Origin: Acidobacteriota bacterium
GTDB taxonomy: Bacteria; Acidobacteriota; Blastocatellia; Pyrinomonadales; Pyrinomonadaceae
Length of the DNA stretch: 45,586 nt
Reading direction: 5' to 3'
Assembly (NCBI GenBank): GCA_019639135.1
Contig: JAHBSL010000027.1
Location: 1 to 45,586, forward strand
Part shown: piece after piece, positions 24,595 through 33,001 of the stretch
Layout: every line of letters starts with the position of its first letter
How positions within the stretch are numbered: the stretch's first letter is position 1
The notes under the pieces: model-generated
What the model saw: the letters and a program-made list of their open reading frames with translations, nothing else
The model's database searches: none
What the model was told of the DNA's origin: nothing
Program-made: the position numbers and the translations under genes

Positions 24595-25739
24595 AATGTG
24601 ATTTCCGGCACCACAATACGTGAGAGAGCGGGAAGTGCCTTACAAGCTAGTACGAAATACTCTTTGTCTATCTCTGTCCCAACTGATTCGTAGCCAACAG
24701 CTTCGGCAGCGGCCATGGTCGAACCCGAGCCGGCAAACGGGTCGAAAACGATCCCTTCTCCTAACGGCAAGACAGCTCTGACAACTTTACGCAGAAAATC
24801 CTGCGGCTTTAAGCTCTCATGCGGAGCAATAAGTCTTTCGCTTTTACGTGTTGGCGACGATTTGATCACATCCCCGAACGGTCTTGTCTCCGAAATCCGC
24901 CGAAAGCCGCCGGTTTTCCAAATCCTTAGATTATCTTGCACGCGGCCGTCGAGCGGTTTTCTGAAGATGATCCACGGCTCCCACATTGAACGCGGCATAA
25001 CGCTGACCTCTGCAAACTCTTTGTGAGCATTCTTTGGTCTGTCGCCACCTCGCATGGTCATGGTCAGTCTGACGATCTCACCACGTCGTTCAAGGCCTGC
25101 CTTTGCCAAAGAATCGGAAACGAGATAGGAAAGAAGCGGATTGGAAGCAATGACTACGTTGGCACCGGGCACGAGAACAGGAAGCAAATGCCGGCCTAAA
25201 TCGAAGAAAAACTCCGATAACTCATCGAGCTGCTTTTTATTCAAGGTTGTAAATCGTGGAATCGGTGATCGCTTTGAGCCATCAAATGACGGCGGAATCC
25301 GCCAGACGCCGCCTTTGCCGTTACGGAGTTTTCTCAACTCCTTTTCCGAGTATTCCTGTAAGCCGTAAGGAGGGTCGGTGACAACGGCATGTATCGAGTT
25401 ACTCGATCTCGACCTAAGCCACTTCAGGCAATCCTGATGAACTAGCGTGGCGTTACCGAATCGAAATGTCTCAGCTGGTTCTATTTCTTTGTATCGCTCG
25501 TTACGGCTTTCCGTCTTAGCGGTGCCCGCCAGTTTATACAATCCGCGTCCGGCTTTAATGAAACGCTCAGGGGTGTTATTTTGAAGGTACGACCGAACTG
25601 AAGAGGACGCTGTAGGGCCAAGTATTATTTCAACATTCCTATGAATCTCTGAAACACTCAACGGAGCGGCCGATGCGGACAATGCCTCATGGATCGCATC
25701 ACGAACCAATCCGGGCGATCTCTTTTGTGTGGTCTTCAT
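24591..25739 (-). CDS. DNA methyltransferase with N-terminal winged helix (type II R-M)
   Basis: A 382-residue site-specific methyltransferase. The catalytic motif is DPPYG at 122-126, and the SAM-binding motif DPFAGSGST at about 333 follows it, so it is beta-class, with N6-adenine or N4-cytosine as target. The first 70 residues (VRDAIHEALSAS ... RFIKAGRGLYKL) form a winged-helix domain of HARE-HTH type, not part of the catalytic core. It converges on the nuclease gene, and the two form a restriction-modification system. There is no ribosome binding site, and a perfect palindrome covers the likely transcription start, so the HTH may bind there and control the gene. Confidence 0.85.
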   Translation of the reverse strand: MKTTQKRSPGLVRDAIHEALSASAAPLSVSEIHRNVEIILGPTASSSVRSYLQNNTPERFIKAGRGLYKLAGTAKTESRNERYKEIEPAETFRFGNATLVHQDCLKWLRSRSSNSIHAVVTDPPYGLQEYSEKELRKLRNGKGGVWRIPPSFDGSKRSPIPRFTTLNKKQLDELSEFFFDLGRHLLPVLVPGANVVIASNPLLSYLVSDSLAKAGLERRGEIVRLTMTMRGGDRPKNAHKEFAEVSVMPRSMWEPWIIFRKPLDGRVQDNLRIWKTGGFRRISETRPFGDVIKSSPTRKSERLIAPHESLKPQDFLRKVVRAVLPLGEGIVFDPFAGSGSTMAAAEAVGYESVGTEIDKEYFVLACKALPALSRIVVPEITF

Positions 25740-25750
25740 AAACGGAAAGA

Positions 25751-25798
25751 ATGACGTCTAGACGTCATAAAGATATTATTGCTGATCGTTTTAGTCAA
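25751..25798 (-). promoter_or_regulatory. Methyltransferase promoter with 18-bp palindromic operator
   Basis: On the minus strand, TTGACT (25798-25793) and TATCTT (25775-25770) are 17 nt apart. One nt after the -10 box starts the perfect palindrome ATGACGTCTAGACGTCAT (25768-25751), which holds GACGTC twice around TCTAGA. The likely transcription start falls inside it. It ends 11 nt before the methyltransferase start codon. Confidence 0.65.
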
Positions 25799-25935
25799 GA
25801 GCATTCGAATGCGACCTTGGCAAGAATGGCGTCTTATATTTAATGGATCCTGTTGACACTTGGCGGTGATGAAGGCCGCGACTGAGGCGCCCTGAAAATT
25901 TGAACTGTCAGGTATTTTCTGGCGTATTTATTTCT

Positions 25936-26427
25936 ATGACCGGCGAAGAACACAACAAGTACGTATCGTGGGCTTTTTTGGCATACGGAATATTTCAGGT
26001 ACTGATGCTGCTTTTCATCGCTGCCATCTTCCTGCTTGTCTTCGGTGCGGCCGGGGCGAGCGACCCGAACTTTCCGGGACTCCTCTTCGGGGTGATAGCC
26101 ACGGTCGCGATCCTCGTTAACCTTATCTTTGCGGCCCCTTCATTCATCGCCTACTATGCGATGAAGAACCGAAAGCCCTGGGCACGCATCGCGGCGATCG
26201 TCGCCGGTGCCATGGCCGTTATGAACGTTCCTTTCGGGACGCTCGCCGGGGTCTATGCCTTTGTGTTCTTTCTTGGCGAGGACTGGAAGCAGGTGTACGA
26301 GCCGCAGCGGCCGCCGCAATTTCTCGGCGATTCCGCTAGCTTTGGCTCGTCCTACGGCCGCGGCGAGCCGTCAATCGCCGACCGCGACGCCCAGTTCCAA
26401 TACCGCGAACCGCCCGACTGGCGGTAG
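25936..26427 (+). CDS. Membrane protein, unknown
   Basis: A protein of about 163 residues with three probable transmembrane helices (roughly 12-38, 46-71 and 85-108) and a polar C-terminal tail rich in Pro, Gln and Ser. No family is recognised. The ATG at 25936 gives a polar MTGEEHNKY start; an in-frame ATG at 25900 would add 12 residues. It lies between the first restriction-modification pair and the toxin-antitoxin genes. Confidence 0.65.
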   Translation: MTGEEHNKYVSWAFLAYGIFQVLMLLFIAAIFLLVFGAAGASDPNFPGLLFGVIATVAILVNLIFAAPSFIAYYAMKNRKPWARIAAIVAGAMAVMNVPFGTLAGVYAFVFFLGEDWKQVYEPQRPPQFLGDSASFGSSYGRGEPSIADRDAQFQYREPPDWR

Positions 26428-26474
26428 GCCAACCGTTACGTTTTTCAGTCCCGATAGAACATCCGAACAAATCC

Positions 26475-26508
26475 TTGTATAAACCCAAGTGATACTTTAA
26501 TATCACTT
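26475..26508 (+). promoter_or_regulatory. Toxin-antitoxin promoter with overlapping operator
   Basis: TTGTAT (26475-26480) and TAATAT (26498-26503) are 17 nt apart. AAGTGATA (26487-26494) and TATCACTT (26501-26508) form an 8-bp inverted repeat with a 6-nt gap that covers the -10 box, as expected for autorepression. The antitoxin ATG is at 26510, so the transcript should have almost no leader. Confidence 0.75.
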
Positions 26509-26509
26509 T

Positions 26510-26767
26510 ATGCGAGCCGAACTTGTTACCACACTAAAACGAAAAGCGACGGAGTTGATCGCCGAGGTCGAACGCGAGAAGAAGGCGATCCTTATCACGC
26601 ACCGGGGCCTACCGGCTGCGTACCTCGTCGATACCGAAACCTTCGAACTGCAGCAGCGGCGGATCGAGATACTTGAGGCGATCGCCAGAGGTGAACGGGC
26701 CCTTGCCGAAGGGAAGACACGGACTCACGACGAGGTCGAGCGAAGATTTGAAAAATGGCGCAGGTAG
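26510..26767 (+). CDS. Antitoxin, Phd/YefM type
   Basis: An 85-residue antitoxin. The N-terminal DNA-binding part (RAELVTTLKRKATELIAEVEREKKAILITHRGLPAAYLVDTE) matches Phd/YefM proteins, which dimerise, bind the operator and neutralise a RelE/ParE toxin through the C-terminal helix. The stop overlaps the toxin start by 13 nt, so translation is coupled. The start codon is 6 nt after the -10 box. Confidence 0.88.
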   Translation: MRAELVTTLKRKATELIAEVEREKKAILITHRGLPAAYLVDTETFELQQRRIEILEAIARGERALAEGKTRTHDEVERRFEKWRR

Positions 26768-27072
26768 TTTGGCTCGAGCCGGCGGAGCTTGACCTCGAGG
26801 AGATTGCGGAATACATTGCCCTTGACGACCCGGCAGCCGCGGACGAATTTGTCACTCGTGTTCTTAATAGAGTAAAACTCTTGATCGATCACCCGCGAAT
26901 TGGAACCTTCATTCCCGAACTGCCTGAGTCGAAATATCGCCAACTCATTGTCGGCCCGTGCCGGATATTTCATCGCATTGAAGAGGACAAGGTCTATATT
27001 GTTCACGTTCGGCGATCGGAACAGTTATTTCGACCTTCGTTGTTGGATGAACTAGACGCGGAGGCTTCCTGA
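26755..27072 (+). CDS. Toxin, RelE/ParE family
   Basis: A 105-residue ParE/RelE-like toxin: two N-terminal helices (DLEEIAEYIALDDPAAADEFVTRVLNRVKLLI) and a beta sheet (RQLIVGPCRIFHRIEEDKVYIVHVRRSEQLF). ParE members poison gyrase, and RelE members cut mRNA on ribosomes; the sequence does not tell which. It overlaps the antitoxin by 13 nt. Confidence 0.88.
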   Translation: MAQVVWLEPAELDLEEIAEYIALDDPAAADEFVTRVLNRVKLLIDHPRIGTFIPELPESKYRQLIVGPCRIFHRIEEDKVYIVHVRRSEQLFRPSLLDELDAEAS

Positions 27073-27110
27073 TTTCACGCGCCGAACCGTATTCGGTTAT
27101 TCTTGGAGAT

Positions 27111-27740
27111 ATGAAATACAACAGGAACCAGGCGAAAGCCTTGACGAATGCAAAGGAGCTTGAGCTTTACGACATGGCGCGTCCGCCGCGTCTGAACAAG
27201 CTAACGGTGAAGGAACTGAAGAACCTGGTCAAGCGTAGCCGGACGCTCCGCGATAAACTGACGGACGTAAAGCGAAGCCAAGTAAGGGCAAAGCAGGCCG
27301 GTGCGAAGGCTCGCGGTGCGGCTCCGGCAGACCGCAGCAAGGAAAAGGCCGAACTATTTGCCGAGGTCCACGAGGTATTCGTCGCCCGGCTCGCCAAGGT
27401 AGAGGCCGCAGAAGCCAAGGCCAAGGAGAAGGAAAAGGCTGCTGCGAAAAAGGCGGCGCCAAAGAAGCCGCTCGCCTCGGCCTCAAAGGGCCGCGGAACG
27501 GGCTCCCGTGCAGGTGTCGGGAAAATTCCGTCCGGACGCTCTGACAAGGCGACCTTTGCATCAAAGGCGGCCGCGCATCCGGAGGTCGATGAGAACCAAA
27601 GCCCACAGGCTGCGGCTCGATTGGAAGATCCGACGGCGAAGGTCGAGGGAGCCAGGATCGCTCGCAGCGGTATTACGCGGCAAAGAGGGCATCTCTCGGG
27701 TGTGAATAAGCGCAGACAGGGAAAACGCGACTCGAAATAG
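27111..27740 (+). CDS. Lysine/alanine-rich basic protein, histone H1-like
   Basis: A 209-residue, strongly basic protein. The first 65 residues (YNRNQAKALTNAKELELYDMARPPRLNKLTVKELKNLVKRSRTL) look like a compact helical domain. Residues about 65-130 are an Ala/Lys coiled segment (AEAKAKEKEKAAAKKAAPKKP) and the rest is disordered and Arg/Gly/Ser-rich. Such tails bind DNA or RNA in bacterial H1-like proteins; here that is inference. The ATG follows GGAG closely. Confidence 0.75.
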   Translation: MKYNRNQAKALTNAKELELYDMARPPRLNKLTVKELKNLVKRSRTLRDKLTDVKRSQVRAKQAGAKARGAAPADRSKEKAELFAEVHEVFVARLAKVEAAEAKAKEKEKAAAKKAAPKKPLASASKGRGTGSRAGVGKIPSGRSDKATFASKAAAHPEVDENQSPQAAARLEDPTAKVEGARIARSGITRQRGHLSGVNKRRQGKRDSK

Positions 27741-27792
27741 ATGGACAGGGCCGGCCGGGAATAATCCGCCGGATTTCTGCTTCTAAGCGGTT

Positions 27793-28353
27793 ATGAGTGA
27801 AAAACTTTACGTGCCGGTCCTGCTCGGCACGAACCGAAAGGACCGCCAAAGCGATCACGTCGCGAAATGGGTCTTTGCAAAGATGCAGGAACGCGACGAC
27901 ATGGAGCCCGTCTATTTCGACGTCCGCGATTTCGATCTGCCGCGGGACCACTACGGTACCGAGATCGGGCATCATTTCCCCGAGTGGCGCGATGCGGTGA
28001 TCCGTGCGGACGGTCTGGTCATCGTAACGCCGGAATATAACCACGGCTATCCAGGGGCGCTCAAAAGCGTTCTTGATCTGCTCCTGAAAGAGTACATTCA
28101 TAAGGCCGTTGCTCTCGTCGGCGTTTCGGCCGGTCCGTGGGGCGGGACGCGCGTCATCGAATCATTGGTGCCGATGGTTCGCGAACTCGGGCTCGCCGTG
28201 ACCTTTACCGACCTCAACTTCCCGAAGGTCGGCACCAAGTTTGACGAAGACGGCAACCTGCTCGACGATGCCTACCAAAAGCGGGTCAAGGGCTTTCTGG
28301 ATGAACTCGTCTGGATGGCCCGAGCCCTGAAATGGGGAAGGGAGAATCTTTAG
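27793..28353 (+). CDS. NADPH-dependent FMN reductase (flavodoxin fold)
   Basis: A 186-residue flavoprotein of the NADPH-dependent FMN reductase/azoreductase family. The N-terminal loop GTNRKDRQSDHV binds the FMN phosphate, and PEYNHGYPGALKSVLDLL is the family's second flavin motif. It would reduce flavins or quinones in the cytoplasm. It converges with pyruvate kinase, and their 3' ends overlap by 4 bp. Confidence 0.88.
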   Translation: MSEKLYVPVLLGTNRKDRQSDHVAKWVFAKMQERDDMEPVYFDVRDFDLPRDHYGTEIGHHFPEWRDAVIRADGLVIVTPEYNHGYPGALKSVLDLLLKEYIHKAVALVGVSAGPWGGTRVIESLVPMVRELGLAVTFTDLNFPKVGTKFDEDGNLLDDAYQKRVKGFLDELVWMARALKWGRENL

Positions 28354-29837
28354 TTCTCTTCGATCTCTTGAACCTGAGCGGCCTTGAGGTTGCGATGCGG
28401 CACATCCGTTCCGATGGTCCAGACGACGACCGAGCTTGAAAGCCCGAGCCCCGAGAGCCGGCCCGCCATCATCACCAGCGTCTCGCCCGCCGAGACAACG
28501 CCCGCCTCGAGCAGCGTCCGCTCGCCGATCTTCAGCATTTCCTGCGTTGCCCAGGGCACCTCGTGAACGAATGGCTGAACGCCCCAGATGAGTGAAAGCT
28601 GGTTATAGGCGTCCTCCGATGTCGTCAGCCCAAAGGTTCTCAAACCGGAACGAAAACTCGAAAGCCGACGAGCCATGAGGCCCGATTCGGTATATACGGC
28701 GATCTTTTCGGTCATCGTTTCTTTCGCGGCGTAGGCGGCGGCTTTGCAAAGTGCCTGGCTCGTCCGGCCCGAGGGCGGAAGCGAATATTTGACCGGTTTC
28801 TTTAGCTGGTCGGGCCTGATCGTCTCGGCCGCGTCGATTATCTGGGCCATTGTTCGAACGGTCTCGACCGGATATTTTCCAGAGGCAGTTTCCGCGGAAA
28901 GCATTACGGCATCGGTGCCGTCCCAAACCGCGTTGGCGACGTCCGATGCCTCGGCACGCGTGGGATACGGGCTGTCGATCATCGATTGCAGCATCTGTGT
29001 CGCGGTGATGACAAATCGGTCATTCGCGACGGCCCGTTCGATGATGCGTTTTTGATAGACCGGAACCAGCTCGACCGAGGTCTCAACACCAAGGTCGCCG
29101 CGGGCGACCATTACGCCGTCTGTTTCCTGGATTATCTCCTCGAGGTGCTCGATGGCTTCGGCTTTTTCGATCTTGGCGACGAGAAGTGCACGGCCCATCT
29201 CCCTGGTATTGAGCTTCTTGATAAGCTCCTTAGCCTCGCGGCAGTCCTCGGCACGGCGGACGAAGGAAAGCGCGATGTAATCAACATTTTGCCCCATCGC
29301 CCATTCGAGATCGATGTGGTCTTTTTCGGTCATCGAGGGAATCGGCAGCTTGGTCGCGGGCAGATTGATGCCTTTGCGTTCTTTCAGTTCGCCGCCAACG
29401 ACGACCGTGCAGTTAACGTCGGTTTCCGTTACCGAATCGACCTTAAGTTTTAGTGCTCCGTCGTCGAGCAGGATCATCGAATCGGGAGTGACTACCCTTG
29501 GAAGCTCCGAGAAATTGGTGCTGACGATCTCACTCGTACCCTCGGTCTTTTTCGTTGTAAGTGTAAATCGCGAACCCTCGGTCAGCATTACAGGCTCGCC
29601 TCCGGTTAGTGTACTTGTTCTGATCTTCGGCCCGGAAAGGTCAACGAGAATCGCAAGCGGGCGGTCGAGCGAGCGTGCTGCCGCACGTGCATTGGCGATG
29701 GTCTGCTCGTGCTCGCTATGCGTGCCGTGCGACATATTGATGCGGACGGCATTGACTCCGGCTTCGAGCATTGTCCGGATGATCGGTTCGGTATTTGAGG
29801 CCGGCCCGAGCGTTGCGAGGATCTTTGCGTTTCTCAT
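28350..29837 (-). CDS. pyk: Pyruvate kinase
   Basis: A 495-residue pyruvate kinase, last step of glycolysis. The core motifs are all present: RINMSHG, the catalytic Lys in AKIEKAEAIEHLEEI, VARGDLGVE, and the substrate loop MLQSMIDSPYPTRAEASDVANAVWDG. The MRNAKILATLGP start (29837) fits the family. TACAAT at 29850-29845 ends 7 nt before the ATG, so the gene may be leaderless. It is downstream of the GH15 gene on the same strand. Confidence 0.95.
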   Translation of the reverse strand: MRNAKILATLGPASNTEPIIRTMLEAGVNAVRINMSHGTHSEHEQTIANARAAARSLDRPLAILVDLSGPKIRTSTLTGGEPVMLTEGSRFTLTTKKTEGTSEIVSTNFSELPRVVTPDSMILLDDGALKLKVDSVTETDVNCTVVVGGELKERKGINLPATKLPIPSMTEKDHIDLEWAMGQNVDYIALSFVRRAEDCREAKELIKKLNTREMGRALLVAKIEKAEAIEHLEEIIQETDGVMVARGDLGVETSVELVPVYQKRIIERAVANDRFVITATQMLQSMIDSPYPTRAEASDVANAVWDGTDAVMLSAETASGKYPVETVRTMAQIIDAAETIRPDQLKKPVKYSLPPSGRTSQALCKAAAYAAKETMTEKIAVYTESGLMARRLSSFRSGLRTFGLTTSEDAYNQLSLIWGVQPFVHEVPWATQEMLKIGERTLLEAGVVSAGETLVMMAGRLSGLGLSSSVVVWTIGTDVPHRNLKAAQVQEIEEN

Positions 29838-29850
29838 TATTTGGATTGTA
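29838..29850 (-). promoter_or_regulatory. -10 box next to the pyk start codon
   Basis: TACAAT at 29850-29845 (minus strand) ends 7 nt before the pyk ATG at 29837. No clear -35 box was seen. Confidence 0.35.
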
Positions 29851-29913
29851 TCGCACGGCGGCGGCACCTGCGAAAATGGCCGCCCGTGGGTTAACAGATA
29901 TGTTTATCGATCG

Positions 29914-31857
29914 TTACTTTGTAAGCTCCCGAAACTTTTCAAGGTAGTGCAGCGTCGCGGCAACGAAGGTCGAGTGCGACCACGTGAGCGGTGCTACCGA
30001 GACCGGCCCGCCGGTTACGGGGTCGGCCTGCTCGGCGAGCACTCCGGAAGGCAACGCCTTCTGCACGACCCAATCGATGATGTCGAGAGCTTTCTTGAGT
30101 TCCGCGGCGGTCGTCGCCCGTGCGATGTAGTACTCGGCAAGCCAAAGGCTGCAAATGAACCAGGCATTGCCCGGCTCAAGTTCCGAGACGCGCATGTAAC
30201 CGTCATTTTCAAAGCGGGCCGTGCCGCCGCTCGAGACGCTAAGCTTTTCTTCGATCGCCCGCATCGTGCTTTCGACCTTCGGGTCGGTGACAGAAAAGCA
30301 ATCGAAATAAAACAGGCCAAAAAGCGAGGCATCGACCGTTGCGTCGGGCTCGAAGTTTTCGTCGCCATTGAACTGCAGCGAGCGGAGATAGCGGCCGTGC
30401 TGTTCGTCGAAAAGGTAACGCTCCATCGCGACGACGATCGACTCCGCCCGTTCGCGATAGCGCTGAGCCCTGGCATGTTCCGCGAAAAGCTCGGCAAAGT
30501 TTGCGGCCGCTCTTAGTCCCGCAACGACCGAGGCACAGGTAAACGTGTGAATTCCGCGGCGGTCTTCCCAGAGATTCCAGGTCGGTGCCGGAAGCCCGAG
30601 TTCGGGATGAATGGAACCGGCCATGAAATCGGCACATGGAATGGTCATCCGAGTGTAGAGCCGATGGGCGAATTCGATATCGCGGTAGCGGTCGTAGTGC
30701 TCCCAAAGCGACCAGAGCACAAGCGCCGTTTCGTCCTCCTGGATCGGCACCTGCGGCTTTCCGGTCCAGCGGTCCCATGCGGCGTGCCAGCCCGAGGCGA
30801 CCGTTCCATCGGCGTTGTATTTCTGAAGGAAATAGCCGTTCGGGTGAACGATCCTACCGCAGAGGTCGAAGAACTTTCGCGTCAGGTGCGAGAAGCCCGC
30901 TAGGTCGAGAGCCTCGGCGACGAATGCACCGTCACGCGGCCAGAGGTAGCTGTAGTGATCGGTCGCACGGAGCGTAACGTCCCAGTCATTGGCGGCGAGG
31001 ATCGCTCCGCCGTTGTCCATCTGGCTGTGGACGATCAGCAGCGAACGCTTGAATAGCTCCTTGATCTCGGACGAAAGCGGTTCGAGGTCGGTGTCGTTCT
31101 TGTTGACCCAAGCCCGCCAATAATTTGCCGTGTAGTCCAGATACTCGCTCGGGTCGCAGCTTGTAACGTGGCCGTTGAGCCGTGCGACCTCGGCATGATC
31201 CGTTCCGGCGGCGATCCAGTAAAAGAACTCGAAGGTTCCGCCAGGCTCAAGCTCAAAATGAACGCCGATGGTTGAATCGACCGAGCCCTCGGTGACCACG
31301 CCGCCGTGGAGTTCGCCGTCCTCGGCATCTCGCCAAGTGCCTTCCTGCCCCTGAAAATCCTTACGGCCGGTGGCGAAGGAGTCGAAGTGCGGCGACGTGT
31401 TGACCAGGAAGTAGCGTTCCTTTTGATAGTGGATCAGCGAACGCGTCTCGGGGTCGTAAAAGGCAGTATCGCCGACCTTGTTCTCATAAAGCCGAAAGTC
31501 GTGATGAAGAAAAACGCGGACGCTTCGTTTTCGTCCGGCGATATCAAAAACGCGGACGCGGCGGAGGAAGATATTCTCGTGGCTCGCGACCGTTTCGTTT
31601 GCCTCTATCACAAGGCCGAGCGATGCGTTCTTGAGCTTGACGGCCGTGACTAGCGTTTCGGGCAGGTAGCGAAGATCGCGTTCCCAGCCGGCGTCCGACG
31701 TCCACGCAAAACTCCCATCGCACCAAACGCCGAAACGCGAAACGGCTCCGTCCGTATGGTTCTCTTGCCCGACGTGCGGAAAGTAAATGTCACGAATCTG
31801 ATACTTGTCGTCAAAATTGACGAGCAGCGAACCATTGCCTACGGGGATATCACGCAT
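29914..31857 (-). CDS. GH15 glucoamylase-like glycoside hydrolase
   Basis: A 647-residue cytoplasmic (no signal peptide) member of glycoside hydrolase family 15. The N-terminal super-beta-sandwich domain (to about 270) is followed by the alpha/alpha barrel. Active-site segments are LRATDHYSYLWPRDGAFVAEAL, QVPIQEDETALVLWSLWEH (general acid Glu) and PSGVLAEQADPVTGGPVS (general base Glu). It would release glucose or trehalose-type sugars from alpha-glucans. Its ATG begins 1 nt after the VapC-like stop, so it may sit in one transcript with the toxin-antitoxin genes. Confidence 0.9.
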   Translation of the reverse strand: MRDIPVGNGSLLVNFDDKYQIRDIYFPHVGQENHTDGAVSRFGVWCDGSFAWTSDAGWERDLRYLPETLVTAVKLKNASLGLVIEANETVASHENIFLRRVRVFDIAGRKRSVRVFLHHDFRLYENKVGDTAFYDPETRSLIHYQKERYFLVNTSPHFDSFATGRKDFQGQEGTWRDAEDGELHGGVVTEGSVDSTIGVHFELEPGGTFEFFYWIAAGTDHAEVARLNGHVTSCDPSEYLDYTANYWRAWVNKNDTDLEPLSSEIKELFKRSLLIVHSQMDNGGAILAANDWDVTLRATDHYSYLWPRDGAFVAEALDLAGFSHLTRKFFDLCGRIVHPNGYFLQKYNADGTVASGWHAAWDRWTGKPQVPIQEDETALVLWSLWEHYDRYRDIEFAHRLYTRMTIPCADFMAGSIHPELGLPAPTWNLWEDRRGIHTFTCASVVAGLRAAANFAELFAEHARAQRYRERAESIVVAMERYLFDEQHGRYLRSLQFNGDENFEPDATVDASLFGLFYFDCFSVTDPKVESTMRAIEEKLSVSSGGTARFENDGYMRVSELEPGNAWFICSLWLAEYYIARATTAAELKKALDIIDWVVQKALPSGVLAEQADPVTGGPVSVAPLTWSHSTFVAATLHYLEKFRELTK

Positions 31858-31858
31858 T

Positions 31859-32266
31859 CTAGGAATTTGTATCGAAAACGTTTCGAACGTTCAGGCCGCC
31901 AAGACTTGCAAGCCGGTTATCGTTCGTCCAGAACTCATCGCAACCAAAATGAATGGCAGTCGCGAGGTGAAGTGCATCGGGCGTGCGGAGATGCGGTTGC
32001 TTCGCCCGAAGCAACGCAGCCTGTTCGAAGACCCCTCTAGGGAGGTCAAACAAAGAGATCACTGAGAACCAGTCGTGAAATTTGCGAATGAGTTTGCTGT
32101 TACCAAGACGAGCCGGAACCACCAGACATTCCATCTCGGTTAAATACGAAGAGCAGATGTTGACCGCCTCGGATGCGATCAATTCTTCGAGTGGCTCGCA
32201 ATAGACAGTATGTTCCTCGACAAGATAGATCGCGAGGCACGTGTCGAAATAGACCTTCAATCCCAC
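31859..32266 (-). CDS. PIN-domain toxin, VapC-like
   Basis: A 135-residue PIN ribonuclease. The acidic residues fit the family: D8 in YFDTCLAIYL, Glu in TEMECL, Asp in TPDALHLATAI and Asp in TNDNRL. VapC toxins cleave specific RNAs. It overlaps the antitoxin gene by 10 nt and abuts the GH15 gene. Confidence 0.9.
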   Translation of the reverse strand: MGLKVYFDTCLAIYLVEEHTVYCEPLEELIASEAVNICSSYLTEMECLVVPARLGNSKLIRKFHDWFSVISLFDLPRGVFEQAALLRAKQPHLRTPDALHLATAIHFGCDEFWTNDNRLASLGGLNVRNVFDTNS

Positions 32267-32502
32267 GATTCTCTCGCTTCCGTGATCTGTTCTTCGATCT
32301 CCGAGTCTGAGATCCGATCCTGCTTGCCGAGACGAGATGCGCGTAGAAATTCGAGTGCGGCAGAGGAGTTAGTGACCCCATTGGATTCAGCCAACGGTTC
32401 GTCGATAAGGGTCACGATGGCTCGTGTACGCCGCCCGATCTTCACATTCTCGAGTAACCGAACCACACCGTTTTCATCGATTTCGGCTGCGATGCTCTGC
32501 AT
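32257..32502 (-). CDS. Antitoxin of the VapC-like toxin
   Basis: An 81-residue protein. The N-terminus (SIAAEIDENGVVRLLENVKIGRRTRAIVTLIDE) is a swapped-hairpin AbrB-like or similar small beta domain, and the acidic C-terminus likely wraps the toxin. It starts upstream of the PIN gene with a GGAG before the ATG. TATAAT at 32529-32524, 21 nt upstream of the start, is probably its promoter. Confidence 0.82.
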   Translation of the reverse strand: MQSIAAEIDENGVVRLLENVKIGRRTRAIVTLIDEPLAESNGVTNSSAALEFLRASRLGKQDRISDSEIEEQITEARESWD

Positions 32503-32523
32503 GTCGAAAGGTCTCCGGCGAGA

Positions 32524-32529
32524 ATTATA
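32524..32529 (-). promoter_or_regulatory. -10 box of the vapBC-like pair
   Basis: TATAAT on the minus strand, preceded by TTGTGA. The same 12-base text TTGTGATATAAT occurs before the CorC-like gene (34206-34217). Confidence 0.5.
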
Positions 32530-32557
32530 TCACAATGCGTAACTGCGGATACTAAGT

Positions 32558-32995
32558 TCAACTCTGACGTAGGAGTGCGTCGCGGCCAAGAATAACGACC
32601 GACTTTTCGCTGTCGAAGGCGAGGGTGCTGATGGCTTCATCGACCGGGAACCAGCGGGCCTCGGCTACTTCGTGGTCGTGGTCGGCGACGTCGCCGGAGA
32701 CGTACCTCATCAGATAAAAATGTACGAATTTATGTATCCTGACCTGCGTCCCCGAGCGTGAATCGACGAACCAATATTCGATCGTCTCGATCGGCTCGAC
32801 GAGTTCGCACTCGATGCCGGCTTCCTCGCGGACCTCGCGGAGAGCGGCCTGCTCGGGAGTCTCGCCCGGGTCGATAATGCCCTTCGGCAATTGCCAACGC
32901 ATTTCCGGGATCATCAGGACGAGAGCCACTTCAAGCTTGCCGTCTATCTCCCTAAATGCGGCTCCGCCCGCCGAAACCTGCTTTCGTGTTTCCAT
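32558..32995 (-). CDS. Nudix hydrolase
   Basis: A 145-residue Nudix protein with a complete box, GIIDPGETPEQAALREVREEAGI (GX5EX7REUXEEXGU). It hydrolyses a nucleoside diphosphate linked to another group; the precise substrate (for example Ap4A, ADP-ribose or NADH) cannot be told. It lies 6 nt downstream of the TlpA-like gene on the same strand. Confidence 0.9.
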   Translation of the reverse strand: METRKQVSAGGAAFREIDGKLEVALVLMIPEMRWQLPKGIIDPGETPEQAALREVREEAGIECELVEPIETIEYWFVDSRSGTQVRIHKFVHFYLMRYVSGDVADHDHEVAEARWFPVDEAISTLAFDSEKSVVILGRDALLRQS

Positions 32996-33001
32996 CGCGG
33001 A

